From Strongyloides papillosus (taxonomy: Eukaryota > Nematoda > Chromadorea > Rhabditida > Strongyloididae): a stretch of DNA of 64,000 nucleotides. The DNA lies in NCBI GenBank assembly GCA_005656395.1, contig SRSI01000044.1, positions 806,001 to 870,000 on the forward strand, in the 5' to 3' direction. The notes under the pieces were generated by a model, which worked only from the letters and a program-made list of their open reading frames with translations, was not told the origin of the DNA and did no database searches. Positions 1 to 12,949 of this stretch are shown here, in pieces; position 1 is the first letter of the stretch, and each line of letters starts with the position of its first letter. The position numbers and the translations under genes are program-made.

Positions 1-487
1 CTAACAAACAAGTTTTAATAATGAAAAACATTCATGATAATGAAGAGCAGTAAATACTTAATCATATAAAACTCTAGTAATTTAAGGTAACACTTGAATA
101 TTTGCTCTTGGTTTTTTTATAAAAATGGTTAAAAGTAATAAAAAGGTTATTTTCACTATGGTGAAAATTGGCAATTTTTTATCCTTTATTACTTTACCTT
201 AAATCAATATTTAAAATTGAATCTTGGAATATTTTGTAAAAAAACATTTGACTGTAAGATAGACAGAATACTCTAGAAAATATTATGTTTTGAAAAACTA
301 TAAAATTCTTGAAAAAAAATCACATAAATAAGGATAACTATATAATAAATTAGCATTTTTTCATCCATATTCAAATATTTTTTAGTTATATTGCAAGTTT
401 TCAAATGAATATAAGATCATAAAAATACGTTAAGATTGAAAAAAGTTATATCATTCAAATTCTTATGGTTACATCTTTGAAACAATG
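1..487. other. AT-rich intergenic sequence, nothing recognised
   Basis: Low-complexity AT-rich sequence up to the first mariner end. I see no coding pattern, tRNA or inverted repeat in it. Confidence 0.6.
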
Positions 488-489
488 TA

Positions 490-1371
490 TTAGGTTGTCG
501 CAAAAGTTCGTGCGTATTTTTCAAAATGATTTTTATCATCAAAAAAATGTGATCACAAATGATTTGGAATTAAGGTATGATGATAGATAGTACAACTTCT
601 CAGCTTTCAAATTCGTATAATCACGATTTCTCATATCAATTATGCCAAATTTTCTATTGCTAAACATAGATGTGATCAGAAGTCATTTTTGACACCGTTT
701 TTCCAAAGTGCTCTAGCTAAAACAAATGACAACTGATGCTTTTAAAAATTTATGTGCAGCATTGGGAGGAGATGTAGTAGATGTTAGAACTATGTAATGA
801 TTGTTCTCGAAGTTTCAAGAAAGAGAAATGAATCTTGAAAGTGAAGCATGCATTGGTATGGCTTCAGCTTCCAATGAAGATTTTTTTAGATTCTATCAAT
901 TTTAAATTACTTTTAAAAATTTCTAATGTAAAATGGTATCAAAATTAGACAAGAAAAGTCTAAAAAAATTACGAAATTCAGAAAATAACAAAAATGTTGT
1001 TCTTCAATATGACGACATGCGACATTGAAGACTCGAAAAAATCCGGATAAGAGAAGTTATAAATTTCCCTCGTACACAACATACTTCCTAGATGTTTCTC
1101 TATCTAATCACTACTAACTCTTATCTCTACACAGCTTCTAGGACAGTAGATATTTCAGTTAAGTTGGTAAGGCAAATATTGGTTTTTTTAAAACTTTCTC
1201 CAAAAAGGATAAGAAATTCTTCGAATCTGGAATCGATAAGCTATCCGATAAATGGAGACAAATAGTCGGTAATAGCGGACAATATATCATTAATTAAATA
1301 AATTCCTAATTAAAATTATATTGTTCTGAAGTGTCTATATAAAATACGCATGTAGTTTTGCGACAACCTAA
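490..1371 (+). mobile_element. decayed mariner-family transposon
   Basis: The ends are inverted repeats beginning TTAGGTTGTCGCAAAA, and both are flanked by a TA dinucleotide (488-489 and 1372-1373), the target duplication of Tc1/mariner elements. On the plus strand, fragments of mariner transposase can be read in several frames: an N-terminal helix-turn-helix-like stretch around 730-850 (DAFKNLCAALGGDVV) and the typical C-terminal end around 1195-1290 (FESGIDKLSDKWRQIVGN). Many stops and frameshifts interrupt it, and at 882 bp it is shorter than the usual 1.28 kb. It is therefore dead. A second element with nearly the same termini lies at 33155-35123. Confidence 0.85.
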
Positions 1372-1373
1372 TA

Positions 1374-3283
1374 TTTAATAGTTAAACTTTTTATGAAGTG
1401 AAAACTACAAAATTAAAATGCTTTTTAAAATCTACAGCACTACTTTGAAATTTCTCATGTCAATTGACCATTGTGCATTTAAAAATAGCTCTTTGCCCCA
1501 TGTTTTAACTATATTATTATGTTCCTACTCTTGTGTCTATCAAGTTTCAACTCGTATAAATTTACAGCACGCAATTCCTGTTTTGATAACATTTATAAAG
1601 ATAGACTTAGCTATATTAAAATTTATTTTTAAAAGTAGGTTTATACATGAAAATATTACTAGATGGATTATTCCAACATTTCTATTTTTATAAATGGCTC
1701 ACTATAGTTATATTTATTTAAATTTTTAGTTCTTAAAATATTAAGAAAATATTTCTAGCCATTAATTTCCTTACAACATAATAAAAGAACGTTTAAGTTA
1801 AGTTCTGAAAAAGTGTTCTGAGATAATAAAAAATTCAAATTGGTAGAAGATATTCAGAAAATTGATAGATACTCATATTATATACTGTTTATTTTCTTAA
1901 ATTGTGGAAATTATATATTAATGTATTTCCAAGAAATAACTAACATTTGGTTTTTAAAAAATATACTGATTGAAGAAGAGGTTTATAGATAAAATAAAAA
2001 AAAACAATACTTATTTATTTCGTGCTCTATCAATTTATAACTTTCAAATTTTAGACCATTAATTTACAATTTAATTACTAACTTTTAAACCGCTGGTAAA
2101 AAGAGATGGTATGTGATTCTTCATTCTAATTTCCAATCATATACCATTAAATCTTCTAAATATATTGCAAATAAGAGAAAATTGATAAAATTTGTTTTAT
2201 AAATATATTATTTCATTATATTTTTAACCCATATACTAAGAAGTAAAAATTTTAAAGTTGTTTTCCTTCTCGATCGTAAGAAGACTTTTTAAAGGATAAA
2301 AAGAAATAAAAAAATCAATTAAAATATATTGCATATCTCAATATAAATATTATGTTTGCATATATCTAAATTAAATCATTAACATCCTCATTTTTTTCAA
2401 AATTATTATATCATGATAATTTTTACTTTCTCAAAATTTGTATAAAGAAATGTTTCAAAAACGTTTCATTATTAATTGTTTCAAGAATATTCTTTTATAG
2501 AGTTAAACAATACGTTTATCTAGAAATATAAAATATTAGACATAAGAAAGTAAGTACGAATTTATGTAAGAAATGTAGTAATTTGTCACACATGGTAAAA
2601 TTCAAATTTTTTTGACTTACGACAAATTTGATAGCAAGTATTTTACTTATAAAAATCAAAGCAATTATTGGAAAGTTAGTAAAAAAAATGGCTATTTTTT
2701 ATGACATTATTTTCATCTTAAAGCTTAAATTGTTTTTTACAATATATTTCAAAGTACTAGATTAGAATTAGTTTTAAGTAAAATTATAAATAATTTAAAA
2801 AAGAACATTTATTAACATATCACAATATTTTTATTTAAAACGTTCCAATAGTTTGAAATATTATGAATTCTATTTTCTTATGAAATTATACTCATGTGTA
2901 ACACTATTTCTTTTATACTGTCTTTCAAAATCACCTTTTAAAATCAAACTTATGAAAAGTCATAAAATAATATGCATTTTTGTTCAAAGTAAAAGATAAC
3001 TTTTAAATATTTTAATTTAAAATAAGATAATATACCAAAATAATATTTTTAACTAGTCATATTTTTAGGAATAAGTAATTATTACTTTTCATTATATAGT
3101 TTTAAAATTATTATTATTAGTAGATTGTTTAAGAGAATGGTTTTTTTTTTTAATTTTACAACTTTACATGAAATTGATTTTTTAAAATGTGTCTCATAAT
3201 CTATTGTAGAAAACAAGTTAGATTCTAAGACGAGCATAATATCAAGAATAAGCAAAAGATTTTACATTAAATCAAAATATATA
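1374..3283. other. AT-rich intergenic sequence
   Basis: About 1.9 kb with no tRNA, inverted-repeat element or convincing gene. A 91-codon open frame at 1418-1693 has no recognisable motif and is probably chance. Confidence 0.55.
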
Positions 3284-3285
3284 TA

Positions 3286-4149
3286 CATGGCTTGTCCCAA
3301 AAGTAATGAGAATGATTTCGTTACGACGCTCACAGGCATCGTATTAAAAAGATGAGGATACTGTTTTGTATAGAAAATTCTTCTCTACAAAATGACATAT
3401 ATCGCATCTAAATCCAAGCACTACAAAATGTTTTGTATTTAAAAAAGTAGACTCATGTTTGGTACCCTCGTCACGCGAAAAAATATCATTCACGTGCAAA
3501 CAAAAAATTTTTTAATTTCATTAAAAATTAACATGCAAAAGAGTGTCAAACAGCGTTAGGCATTTAACTTTTGTACAAAACATGAAAAAAATACTACAAA
3601 AACTTAGAAAATGCGAAAGCAAAATAAAAAAAAACATTTTTGTCATCAATCCAAATTCTTGATTTATACGACTGTTAACAGCACTCGTTGAAGCTAATCA
3701 TACATTTTCTTAATTCTTAAAGTATTATCATTTTGAATAGTTTTTAATTTTGAAGAATAGAAAGAAGTTACACGTTGTAGGTTGTCTATAGAGGACAAGA
3801 GGTAAAATGAGAATAATTGCCGAACATTAAAACTCTTCAACAGGCAATGATGAGGGACTCAATGTATAATAAATAATTGGCCTGTAGGATTTTTATCTTC
3901 GACGTCTTGTTTTTATTTTTTGAAATATTTTTGCCACCTAAAATAATGATATTTTTTCGCGTGACGAGGGTACCAAATATGAGTCTACTTTTTTTAACAT
4001 AACAAATTTTGTTGAGCTTGGAATCAGATGAAATATATGCCATTTTGTAGAGGAGAATTTTCTCTACAGAACGGTATCCTCACCTTTTTAATACCATGCC
4101 TGTGAGCGTCGTAACGAAATCATTTTCATTACTTTTGGGATAAACCACG
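3286..4149. mobile_element. 864-bp fold-back (long TIR) element, Tc1/mariner-type
   Basis: The left arm (3286 to about 3488) reappears inverted at the right (about 3948-4149). Both begin CAYGGYTTRTCCCAAAAGTAATGA and include a conserved inner block (GTTACGACGCTCACAGGCAT and its complement). The flanks are TA on both sides (3284-3285, 4150-4151). The arms of about 200 bp are well matched apart from scattered differences. No transposase is visible in the centre, so this is a non-autonomous element mobilised in trans. Confidence 0.85.
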
Positions 4150-4151
4150 TA

Positions 4152-6894
4152 TTTTTATACAAAAAGAACAAAAATTAAACGATAATATAATATTTTCAAC
4201 ATTTAGAACATTTGTGTTGTCTGTTGATATTTTTAAAATTTGAATAAAATTTAATTTTTCTAACAAATGAAAGATTTAACTACACTTTATCAAAATTAGG
4301 TAAAATTTGTCATTTTTTAGCGTTTTGTTGATAATTTATTTTTAGTATAAATTAATAACAATGTTACACAATATTTTAAAAGCATACATAATTGGTAATT
4401 TATTTTTATATAAATGTTATTAATGGCCCACATCATTGAATAAATTACTTTGTAAAAAATTAGTAATAACACAGACATTATATTGAAATTGTTGCAAAAG
4501 TTGCATAAAAAACAAGTATCATTAAAATAGTAATTATTTTCTTCATATGTTTAAACATATCTACCCAAAAATCTTATCATATCAGTAATGAAAGTATTTT
4601 TTGAAAATTATTCAGCTTATAATATTTATATTCCATTGTATAATTTTGGAATGTTTTGTTAGAATCTTGAGTTATATCATTTCTCATAAACACAAGCAGT
4701 TTAATAGGTGAATGTCAAATTGTAGATTAAAAAATTTCAATGTAATTAATCAATACATTGAATAATATAATAAATTCTATACTATAAAATGCACATCTTA
4801 CCCAACGAATTTTTTGATATTTATAGTAGAAAATTAATCAACGATATCAAGTTATATAGTCTGTTTTAACAAGGCTTGACAAATATTAATATATTTGAAT
4901 TCATAATTAAATAATAGAAATATTTTTCTTTAATATAAAAAAATATATCAATCTTTACAATTATTTTAAAGTAATTAAATATTTAGTGATAAATTAGATT
5001 AGTTTTTTTAGTTTAAATAATATTTGGAGAATTTTTTTTATTATCTACATTCGTCTATTAGATTTTCTAAAAAAGGTGACTTATATTAATCAAAATTAAT
5101 TACTAGAATATTATAAAAAAATATTTTTTATGCTTAAAGTTTTTCTACGTTCGTAGAAAATTTTTCAAAAAGCTAGGTAAATAGATATGAATTAATTAAG
5201 GAGAAATTCTATTTTGTTCATTTATAAAATTCTTAAGTAAAATGTTTAAAAAAATCATAAAAATAAAGATAATTGATTATCTGAATTCTACATCATTTCT
5301 CTGTTTTATTAAATAAGTATTGCAAATTAACAAAAATCATAAGATTTTTAAATTATATCATTAAATTCGTCTTTTTTTACTTTTATTTTCATTAAGAAGG
5401 ACATGTCCTTGTGTGTGTAAATTTTTTAATAAACAAAAACTTTTATAATCTTTCCTTCAGTCCATATAAATTTACATTGTTTATTTAAAAAATTGTTTTG
5501 AGGGTTTTCATTAAAATAAAATATACTAACTTGAATCACATTTGATTCGAGAAATACAAAACCAAAAAAACATTAACACTGACTTATAGAGCAAATGCAA
5601 CAAAGTTATTACATTAGTCGTAATCTGACATACTACAAAAAAGATGTATATGATTATTTTATTTAATTCTATTCACAAATCTTCTATTTATTTTGTATAA
5701 AAAAAGTTGCTCTTTAAAGAAAATATCTAAAAAGTATTTGTATTATAATATCTACTCTTTAAAGCTTTTCGAAAAACATAAAAACGAGTGTTTAGTTATA
5801 TAATTAATTCAAATTTGCCCTCGTTCTTAACAGTTTTAAACTATTTTCAAAAACATTTTTTTCCATCTAAAATTAAAATAAAAACTTAATTCAACATTCA
5901 ATTTGAATTACCATTAGAACGTAATTTTTTTTAATTGGAAAAAATAACAACTACTTTTTAATTTTATTTTAACGGATTCTTTATTTTTTCTACAAAAGTG
6001 AAACATTATTTTACAATAATTAAAAGTTATATTAGTAACTATAATAATTATAATTTATACTCTTTTATTTTTAATGCCTTATATATTAGTTGCTTTTTTA
6101 ATGTTAAATAAATAAACTTTGGATTATACCAATATTTTTAAATAGTAATAACATTTTAGTATATTAAATGTAATTTTAATTGTTTGAAGAGAATCAATAT
6201 TTTAGTTCTTTAAAACATTTATATTTTTAATGAAATAATAACCGTAATTTTATTTTTTGATTTTATAAAAAAGTATAGCATTTGGATAAAAATTTAATTT
6301 GAATAACACTATTAAAAGACATTGAATAAAATTATTTGTTATTCGAATATCATTAAATATTGATTACCATTTTATTATGTTAGCATTAAAAATTTTCAGC
6401 CAGCTTTAATCGATAAGTATATAAATAAACCTATGTGAAAAAAATTTGTATACTGAATCATTTAAAGCATTTTATACAATAATTCCTTTTTTTAAAAATT
6501 GTTTCAAACTTTTTATGATGATAATGATGACAATTAATAGATTAAGTTTACTATATAAACTTAAAAAGAAGGTCTTATTTGTCATTAAAAGTTAGTTTTA
6601 ATTTATAAAATTATACTTTATTTTGTACTAATTTTTATATCGTTATTATAGAGTCAACAATCTAATAAAGATACTACTTTTCTTAATACTTAACACGTAT
6701 ATTTAACAGTATACTAAAGTTTAATTTAAAATTTTATTCTTGGACTTTGTTATTTTATTCTATGTTCATAGATCAATTATTTGTCAAAAGCCTTAACAAT
6801 ATTAAGAGTTTTTGTTATTATTTATGAATACCATGCTTTTAAGATATTGATTAAATATATAGTGCTCTTTAAATGACACAAAAGAGCAGTAATA
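4152..6894. other. AT-rich intergenic sequence, nothing recognised
   Basis: About 2.7 kb of very AT-rich sequence. I see no tRNA, no long inverted repeat and no open frame with protein-like composition. Confidence 0.5.
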
Positions 6895-6896
6895 TA

Positions 6897-7784
6897 CAGG
6901 GTGGGCCAAAAGTCACATCACAGTTGAATGAAACACTTTATAACTGTAATAACTTTTTTTGCAGTTGATATATTGTTATGATATTATATGCGTTTTTTAG
7001 ACAATAATTTATAGAATAATATACCACAAGGTCGTTCTCAAGAATGATCTTATCGAAAAATTACATTAATTTAAATCAAAATGTATAAATTTTTGTTTTA
7101 AAGATATGTCTCATATTAATTTAATTAATTAAAAAATAAATATTAGATGTTAAAAAAGTTAGTTTAAAGCATATTTCTTCATAAAATGTATCATTTTTAC
7201 AATATTACTTTTTTTTATATATTTTCTACTGTTGCTACCTCAGTAGAAAAATATTCTAATGGGAAAAAGTTAAGAATAGTTTGTTATTATTATACCAACA
7301 AATGTTCAATTGCTAAACCTAAAATTAATTGGATCCCTTTCAATGTGACCCAAGCTGTATCAAAACGCGCAATATTATATATGGCGAACAATTTCAAAAG
7401 ATCCGATGAAACCATTTTAAAAAGATTAGTAAATAATGCTTTAGAAATAGCAACTTTTGTGCAAACAATCAAGTGGTGGTCAACAAAAAGATATCATTTT
7501 TCACACATAATTGTATGAAATATTGTTCTTTTACGAAATGTATTCATGCATTTTAAACTTTCAAATAAGTTTAAATTAGATAAAATTAAAAATATTTTTT
7601 TAAATGTCAAATATTAAAAAAATTATGTAACTTTTTTTTATGTCCATTCTTGAGAACAATCTTGTTATATATTATTCTCTAGCACATTCTCTACAAAATG
7701 CGTGTAATACCATAGAAGAATGTCGTCTTAAAAAAGCTATAAAGTGTTTTATTGCAACTATGATGTGACTTTTGGTCCACCCTG
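6897..7784. mobile_element. TIR element, GGGTGG-ended family, copy 1
   Basis: The ends are CAGGGTGGGCCAAAAGTCAC at left and its near-complement at right, flanked by TA (6895-6896, 7785-7786). The TIRs run about 60 bp and continue imperfectly further inward. The centre (about 7190-7520) is not inverted and keeps an open frame of 110 codons on the plus strand. The same central segment occurs in a second copy at 53912-55064, where it is no longer open. No transposase motif is recognised. It is a non-autonomous Tc1/mariner-like element about 0.89 kb long. Confidence 0.8.
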
Positions 7785-7786
7785 TA

Positions 7787-9135
7787 TATTCGAGTATCAC
7801 TAAAATCTCTAACTATATGTTACAAGATTAGTTGTAATAGTATTAACATAAGCTAAGTTATTTCTTTCTTTAAATCACTAAGAAAGCAAACTCGTTCTGA
7901 AATTAGAACAGAAAATAAACAAATGACATTCAAATTAGTTTATATTTCCCTACAGAAAACCAATTTAAAATGCAACTTTAAAGCATTCTGACAAGAATTC
8001 CAAAATGTAAAATATTGTAGTGACAAGTAATTATTATAAAAATATAAATATGAAATGTACATTTCATGCTTATGGTCTTGATTGTGAACACACAGATCTA
8101 ATAAAAATAATAATAATGATTATATAAAACTTAGTTTTTTTAATCCAAATGCACAAAGACACAGAAAGATTTATCGATACGTAACAAAGACATGATTTCA
8201 ATCTAAGTTATGCGTTAAACGGAATATAAAAATCAATATATTCGAGTAACAACTCTATTGAAAAATCAATATCATTGTGTTAGCAGATAAAATTTTTAAT
8301 TCTAATCTCACATATAAAGATGCCAATGCTATGAAATAATATTTTATGGAAACGTTTGTAAAAAGAAACTTAAATGTAAGAATTGTGAATGTAGAAATTA
8401 ATTGAAATGTAGTGAGTGTAGACATCCATGGAATTATGTTGCTAAATGTTGTATTTCTCAACTACTTGAACTTATGTCATCAATTAAATTATTATACCTA
8501 CTATTATTGTAAAGCATAATGTTCATATTTAATTATATTAAAAGCTTAATAAAAAAATAAATATTTTTCTTAATAATTTAGATCCAAAATATAGAAGAAA
8601 CTTATCAATAATATCATCTTTAATCATTTCATTTTTGATGTATATGCAATATTTCAACTTTTTTTTACATATACATTATTTATAGAATTATTTTAAAATT
8701 TAATTTATCAGATGTTTTAAATATTTACTATTTCAATTGACTCAGTAAAAACATTAAAATTTATGATTTATAAAAATCATATATGATAAAACTTTTTAAT
8801 TTATTCAAATTTAGGTGTTTTCGTAAAAATTTCTTTATTAATAAATAGTGTCACCACATAATGGTTACTAGTTAACTTATGTAATAACAAAATTTTAAAA
8901 TATAAGTAAAATAATTGCATTTGTTAAATTATATAGAAATAATTTGTTTTCTAAGCCTATACTTCAATATAAAGGTAAATAGAAATTTTCAAAATAAATT
9001 TATATTTAAAGAAATTAATATTTTTCTATAAAGTGATTAATTCTTATAATATCTTTTATTAGAGCATAGTATTAAAAATATCAAAATAACATTAATATAA
9101 TATCTAATCTACAATCCCAAAAGAAAAAAAGGTGA
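7787..9135. other. AT-rich intergenic sequence with a short Cys-rich stretch
   Basis: Mostly featureless. Around 8350-8470 on the plus strand one frame reads a cysteine-rich pattern (CKNCEC, one stop, then LKCSECRHPW), which could be a relic of a zinc-binding coding exon. Nothing else supports a gene. Confidence 0.4.
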
Positions 9136-9208
9136 CGACCCCGGTGGGACTTGAACCCACAATCTTCTGCTTAGGAGACAGACGCCTTAGCCATTAGGCC
9201 ACGGGGCC
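9136..9208 (-). tRNA. tRNA-Arg (anticodon CCU)
   Basis: Read on the minus strand this gives a complete 73-nt cloverleaf. The acceptor stem GGCCCCG pairs with CGGGGTC (one G-T pair). The D arm is GCC...GGC, the anticodon stem TCTGT/GCAGA has loop CTCCTAA (anticodon CCT), and the T stem GTGGG/CCCAC has loop TTCAAGT. The discriminator is G, there is no intron, and no helix is broken. It decodes AGG and looks functional. Confidence 0.95.
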
Positions 9209-9959
9209 GTTGGGGGTGGTGCTTCAAAATCAGCTGTAAAGTATAACTAATTGAAAAAATTTAAAAATTTTTATTTTTTATCTATTTTAACTAGAGCAGA
9301 AATTTTAATTCCAGATAAAAATTCCCACAACAATAACTATTATTTACTACGATGACAAAATGTATATTAATTTCATTATTACAAATAATATGAATAAACA
9401 AATAATTTAAAAATTTTTTATTAATAATAAAAATATTAATTAATTGAGATAAAGTGTAATTTTGTTATGTAGATTATTGTATGTGAGAGAATCTAGTTCT
9501 TCTGTTTTTAAGTTAAAATAAATATCGAATAATAATTAAAATAAAAAATTTAAAATATTGAAGAGTAGTACGCAAAGATCAAACTTATATTTAATAACCA
9601 ACTAATAAAATAATATGCATAAATAACCTACAAAGGTTTTTGAAGAGAAAAAAGTTTAACATCTATTCTATCATATTGAAAAAAAAACATAGACGTTTAT
9701 CACTTAGAATTTTGTTAAAACATTCTTGGTATATATTTATACATAATATACTCAAACTTAAAAATTCTGTTTTATAGTAAGCGTAATGCCCGGCATTAGA
9801 AGTACTAAAAAGGTAATAATATATGTTATATATATATTTTATTTATTTTATTCGTAGAATATTCTGCAAAGGTAAATTATATTTAAACATTTTAAAGTAT
9901 AAAATTGTTATTTATCTTGAGTTCTACCCTTAGAATCAAATTATATTTTTTTGTTATCA
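9209..9959. other. AT-rich intergenic sequence
   Basis: Nothing recognised apart from a short GC-containing palindrome, AATGCCCGGCATT, near 9785-9797. Confidence 0.5.
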
Positions 9960-12765
9960 CTTCAACTTTCTGAGTCTCCTTAATTAAGGTTTCAAGAATC
10001 CTTTTCCTAGGACGTTCGACTGTTCACTTTTTATCAGGAGTCCATAAGTGTATTAGTTTCATTAAATCACCATTCATAACCTTCTCTAGCAGTTTTTTCT
10101 CCTTTTCGAGAAACAAAATCATGAATATTTCCACAGAATTCTAGCAGTTGAGTTACATTCACTCTTCTTTCATTTTTTTCTGTTTCGATAGTAACTATTT
10201 TTAGTTTAAGGCATCTGCGTAGAATTCTTTTTTCTGCATTTACAATTCTTTGTAGTGATGCTTTAGTGAAATTTAGAGTTTCTATAACATTTATTAAGAT
10301 TGGCTTTATGTTTTGAACATATAGAAAAGTTTTTTTTTAATGCTATTGTTCTCTGCATAAGAGGCATGATTATTTTGCAAGCTATTTCACTATTTCTGAT
10401 TCTATTTGATATTTCTAAGTTTTCATGATTTTTATTGAATGATAACCATTGACCCAGATATTTTTACTGCTGGGTTACTTGATAAATAAGATTAATAGTA
10501 TCACTGTTTGTTAAGGTTTCCGTCTTAAGCCTGTTTAGTTGCAAACCAGCTTTTTTGAATGCTTTTCTAAGCTACTAGCTAAAAATTCGGAAGTACTTTG
10601 GCTAGTGCTGAAGATAGCTATATCATCTGCGTATTCTAAGTAGAACAGTTGCGTAAAATTATCATTGTCGGTGTTTTTTATTCTTAAGGCAACATTTAAA
10701 TGACTTGATTTTAAGCCATTCTTCACACTACTAATGATTGCTTGTAAAGCAACTATAAACAGTACAAAACTGAGAGAATCTCCCTGTTTTACATCTTTTG
10801 AAAAGAAAATTTGAATTGGCGAAGATCTCAAGAATGGAATTAACATTCTACTATCTTTATAAAGTTCCTGTATTATTTTTATTTCATGTAGACTCAGGCC
10901 AATTTCTCCAAGCGTAGAAAATAAATATGAGTGTTCTATGCTGTCAAAAGCTTTTTTAAAATCAATGAATATTATGAATAGTGGTATCTTGAATTCGGTA
11001 GTTTTCTGCATAATTGTTTTCAAGATAAAAGTATTAGTGATAGTATTTTTTCTTTGCCTAAATCCTGCTTGTTCTCTGTCTAAATTACACTCAATTTTAT
11101 TTCTGAACTTATCAAGTAGCATTGATGTAAACAACTTGTAGTCGCCTTGTAACATTGCTATAGGACGAGTATTAGTAATTAATTTTGCACTTCCTGGTTT
11201 CTTTAAAGAATTAAAGGTGCTTCTTTAAATAGACTAGGAAAGCCTTTATGAATTTATGTATTAAACTATTAAAGCAAAGCAGTTGGAAGTACATTAGACG
11301 CAAGTTTGTAATGAGCAAAAGACATACCATCAGTGCCTGGAGCTTTTTTCTTTATCTTTTTTATTTTTTCATTGATTTCTCCCGGTCATTTGATAGTGGT
11401 AAACCTGTGTAGAGGTCTTTGTAATGTCTTTTTGTTTCCTCATTCAATTCATCAATAGTTGCTGTCATACTACCATCTGGTTTTAGTAGAGATAAATTAT
11501 GATAATTAAATTTTCTTTTTTCAATGTATACAAATTTCATTGCACGAATTTTCTTTAGTGCTAAATTCAAAATAGCTTGATTACGTTTTCTCTTTTCATT
11601 TCTAATTTGTAGTTGATTAATTTATTGAAATTTGTATAATTGAGTAAATTAGTAATACTTTTATCTTGGAATAAAATTGACCGGATTTTTATGAGGCCAG
11701 AAATTTCATCAGTAATTATACTTGGTCTCTTTATCTTTTTTGGTAATATTTTCGAAAGAGATATTGAATTTTGCTTATCATAATCTTTTTTTAAATTATC
11801 TTTTAAATTAAGATGCCAATTTAAGCTAAGGGCTTTATTGTTAGTTTTATTTATGATATCTTGGCTCAATTAATCTGATGAGACCATTCTTTGTTTCTTT
11901 CTGATGCTATATTGCTTTGTGTTCAGTTTGCCAAATTTGACTTTAAGTAGCAATTGTTTGTGATCTAATTTTACATTTATTCTCTATATTACTCTTGCTT
12001 CAATAAATTATGCTTTTTTAGCATTATGTATCAGAAAGTAATCTAATTCATCTCTATTAATTTTATTTGGATCATTCTATGTAATCTAGACGACGTTTTC
12101 TTAATAACTAAGCGATTGGTTATTGAGAGATTTTCACTTTCTGTCCACAATTCAGGTTTTGTACCTCTTTCATTATTTTCTAAATGTGCACTATTGCTGA
12201 ATTTACCTCTTCTTATAGTACATTTGATTTTGGCATTAAAACCTCCCCCCAATTATTATGTTATTTCTTGATAGTGGATATAGCTTTTTGAAGCCCGACA
12301 TTATTTCTTTCATCTGATCATAAACTTCTTCTACTTTTGAATCTTGACTACTAGATGTCTGCATATAACAAACCATTATTAACAAATATGTGTTTTTAAG
12401 TTTTAATGTTATTGTGCTTAATCGGAATCTAATATGTTGATAAAAAACTAAATTGTTTTTATAACATAAAGGAATTATCCAACCAACACCATCACAATGT
12501 TTATCTGCTGCGCCTAATAAGTAAAGATAGTCATTCTCCGAAAATGATGATTCTTTAGCATTTCAACTCTCGGTTAACATTATTATTGCATGATTTTTAA
12601 AGTCTAGTGTTGCTTTTGTTAGTTATAGTATCTTGTTTTTGAGACTTTGAATATTTAAAGTGATAAATTGAAGAACACTTTTGAGATTCTAAGGCATTCA
12701 CTCTTTTCTATGACCTGGCGACCATCTTCTGGTAAGATTACTGCCATTTTACTAATTTATAGAAA
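9960..12765 (-). mobile_element. decayed non-LTR retrotransposon (RTE-like LINE)
   Basis: Translating the minus strand in pieces gives, in order, an APE-type endonuclease relic (about 12765-12040, with GGGFNAKI where active elements read GDFNAKI, and a later NERG), a linker, and a reverse transcriptase (11155-10535). The RT keeps FIIFIDFKKAFDSI, KQGDSLS and the YADD catalytic box. A C-terminal stretch around 10480 (YLGQWLSFN) is typical of this family. Several stops and frameshifts separate the pieces, and the first catalytic Asp of the endonuclease box is lost, so it is inactive. Assignment to the RTE group comes from motif resemblance. No target duplication or poly-A end could be fixed, so the boundaries are approximate. 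Confidence 0.8.
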
Positions 12766-12949
12766 AGATAGATAATAAAAAATAATAAAACCACCTCTTT
12801 ACAACTAGTAAGATGAAAGAAAAGATGTTATATATATATGAACGAATACATATAATATATATTATATTTAGAAAGAAAAGAACGGATAATCAAAAAAAGT
12901 ATTATGTGCAGATTTGAATATTATTTTATCTAATATATTGTTATGTTTT

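Noticed and set aside
1418..1693. 91-codon open frame next to the mariner
   Set aside because: No motif, AT-driven composition and no paralogue. Likely chance.
7186..7518. 110-codon frame as a host gene
   Set aside because: It lies wholly inside a TIR element, is not kept open in the second copy and has no recognised domain. Treated as element sequence.
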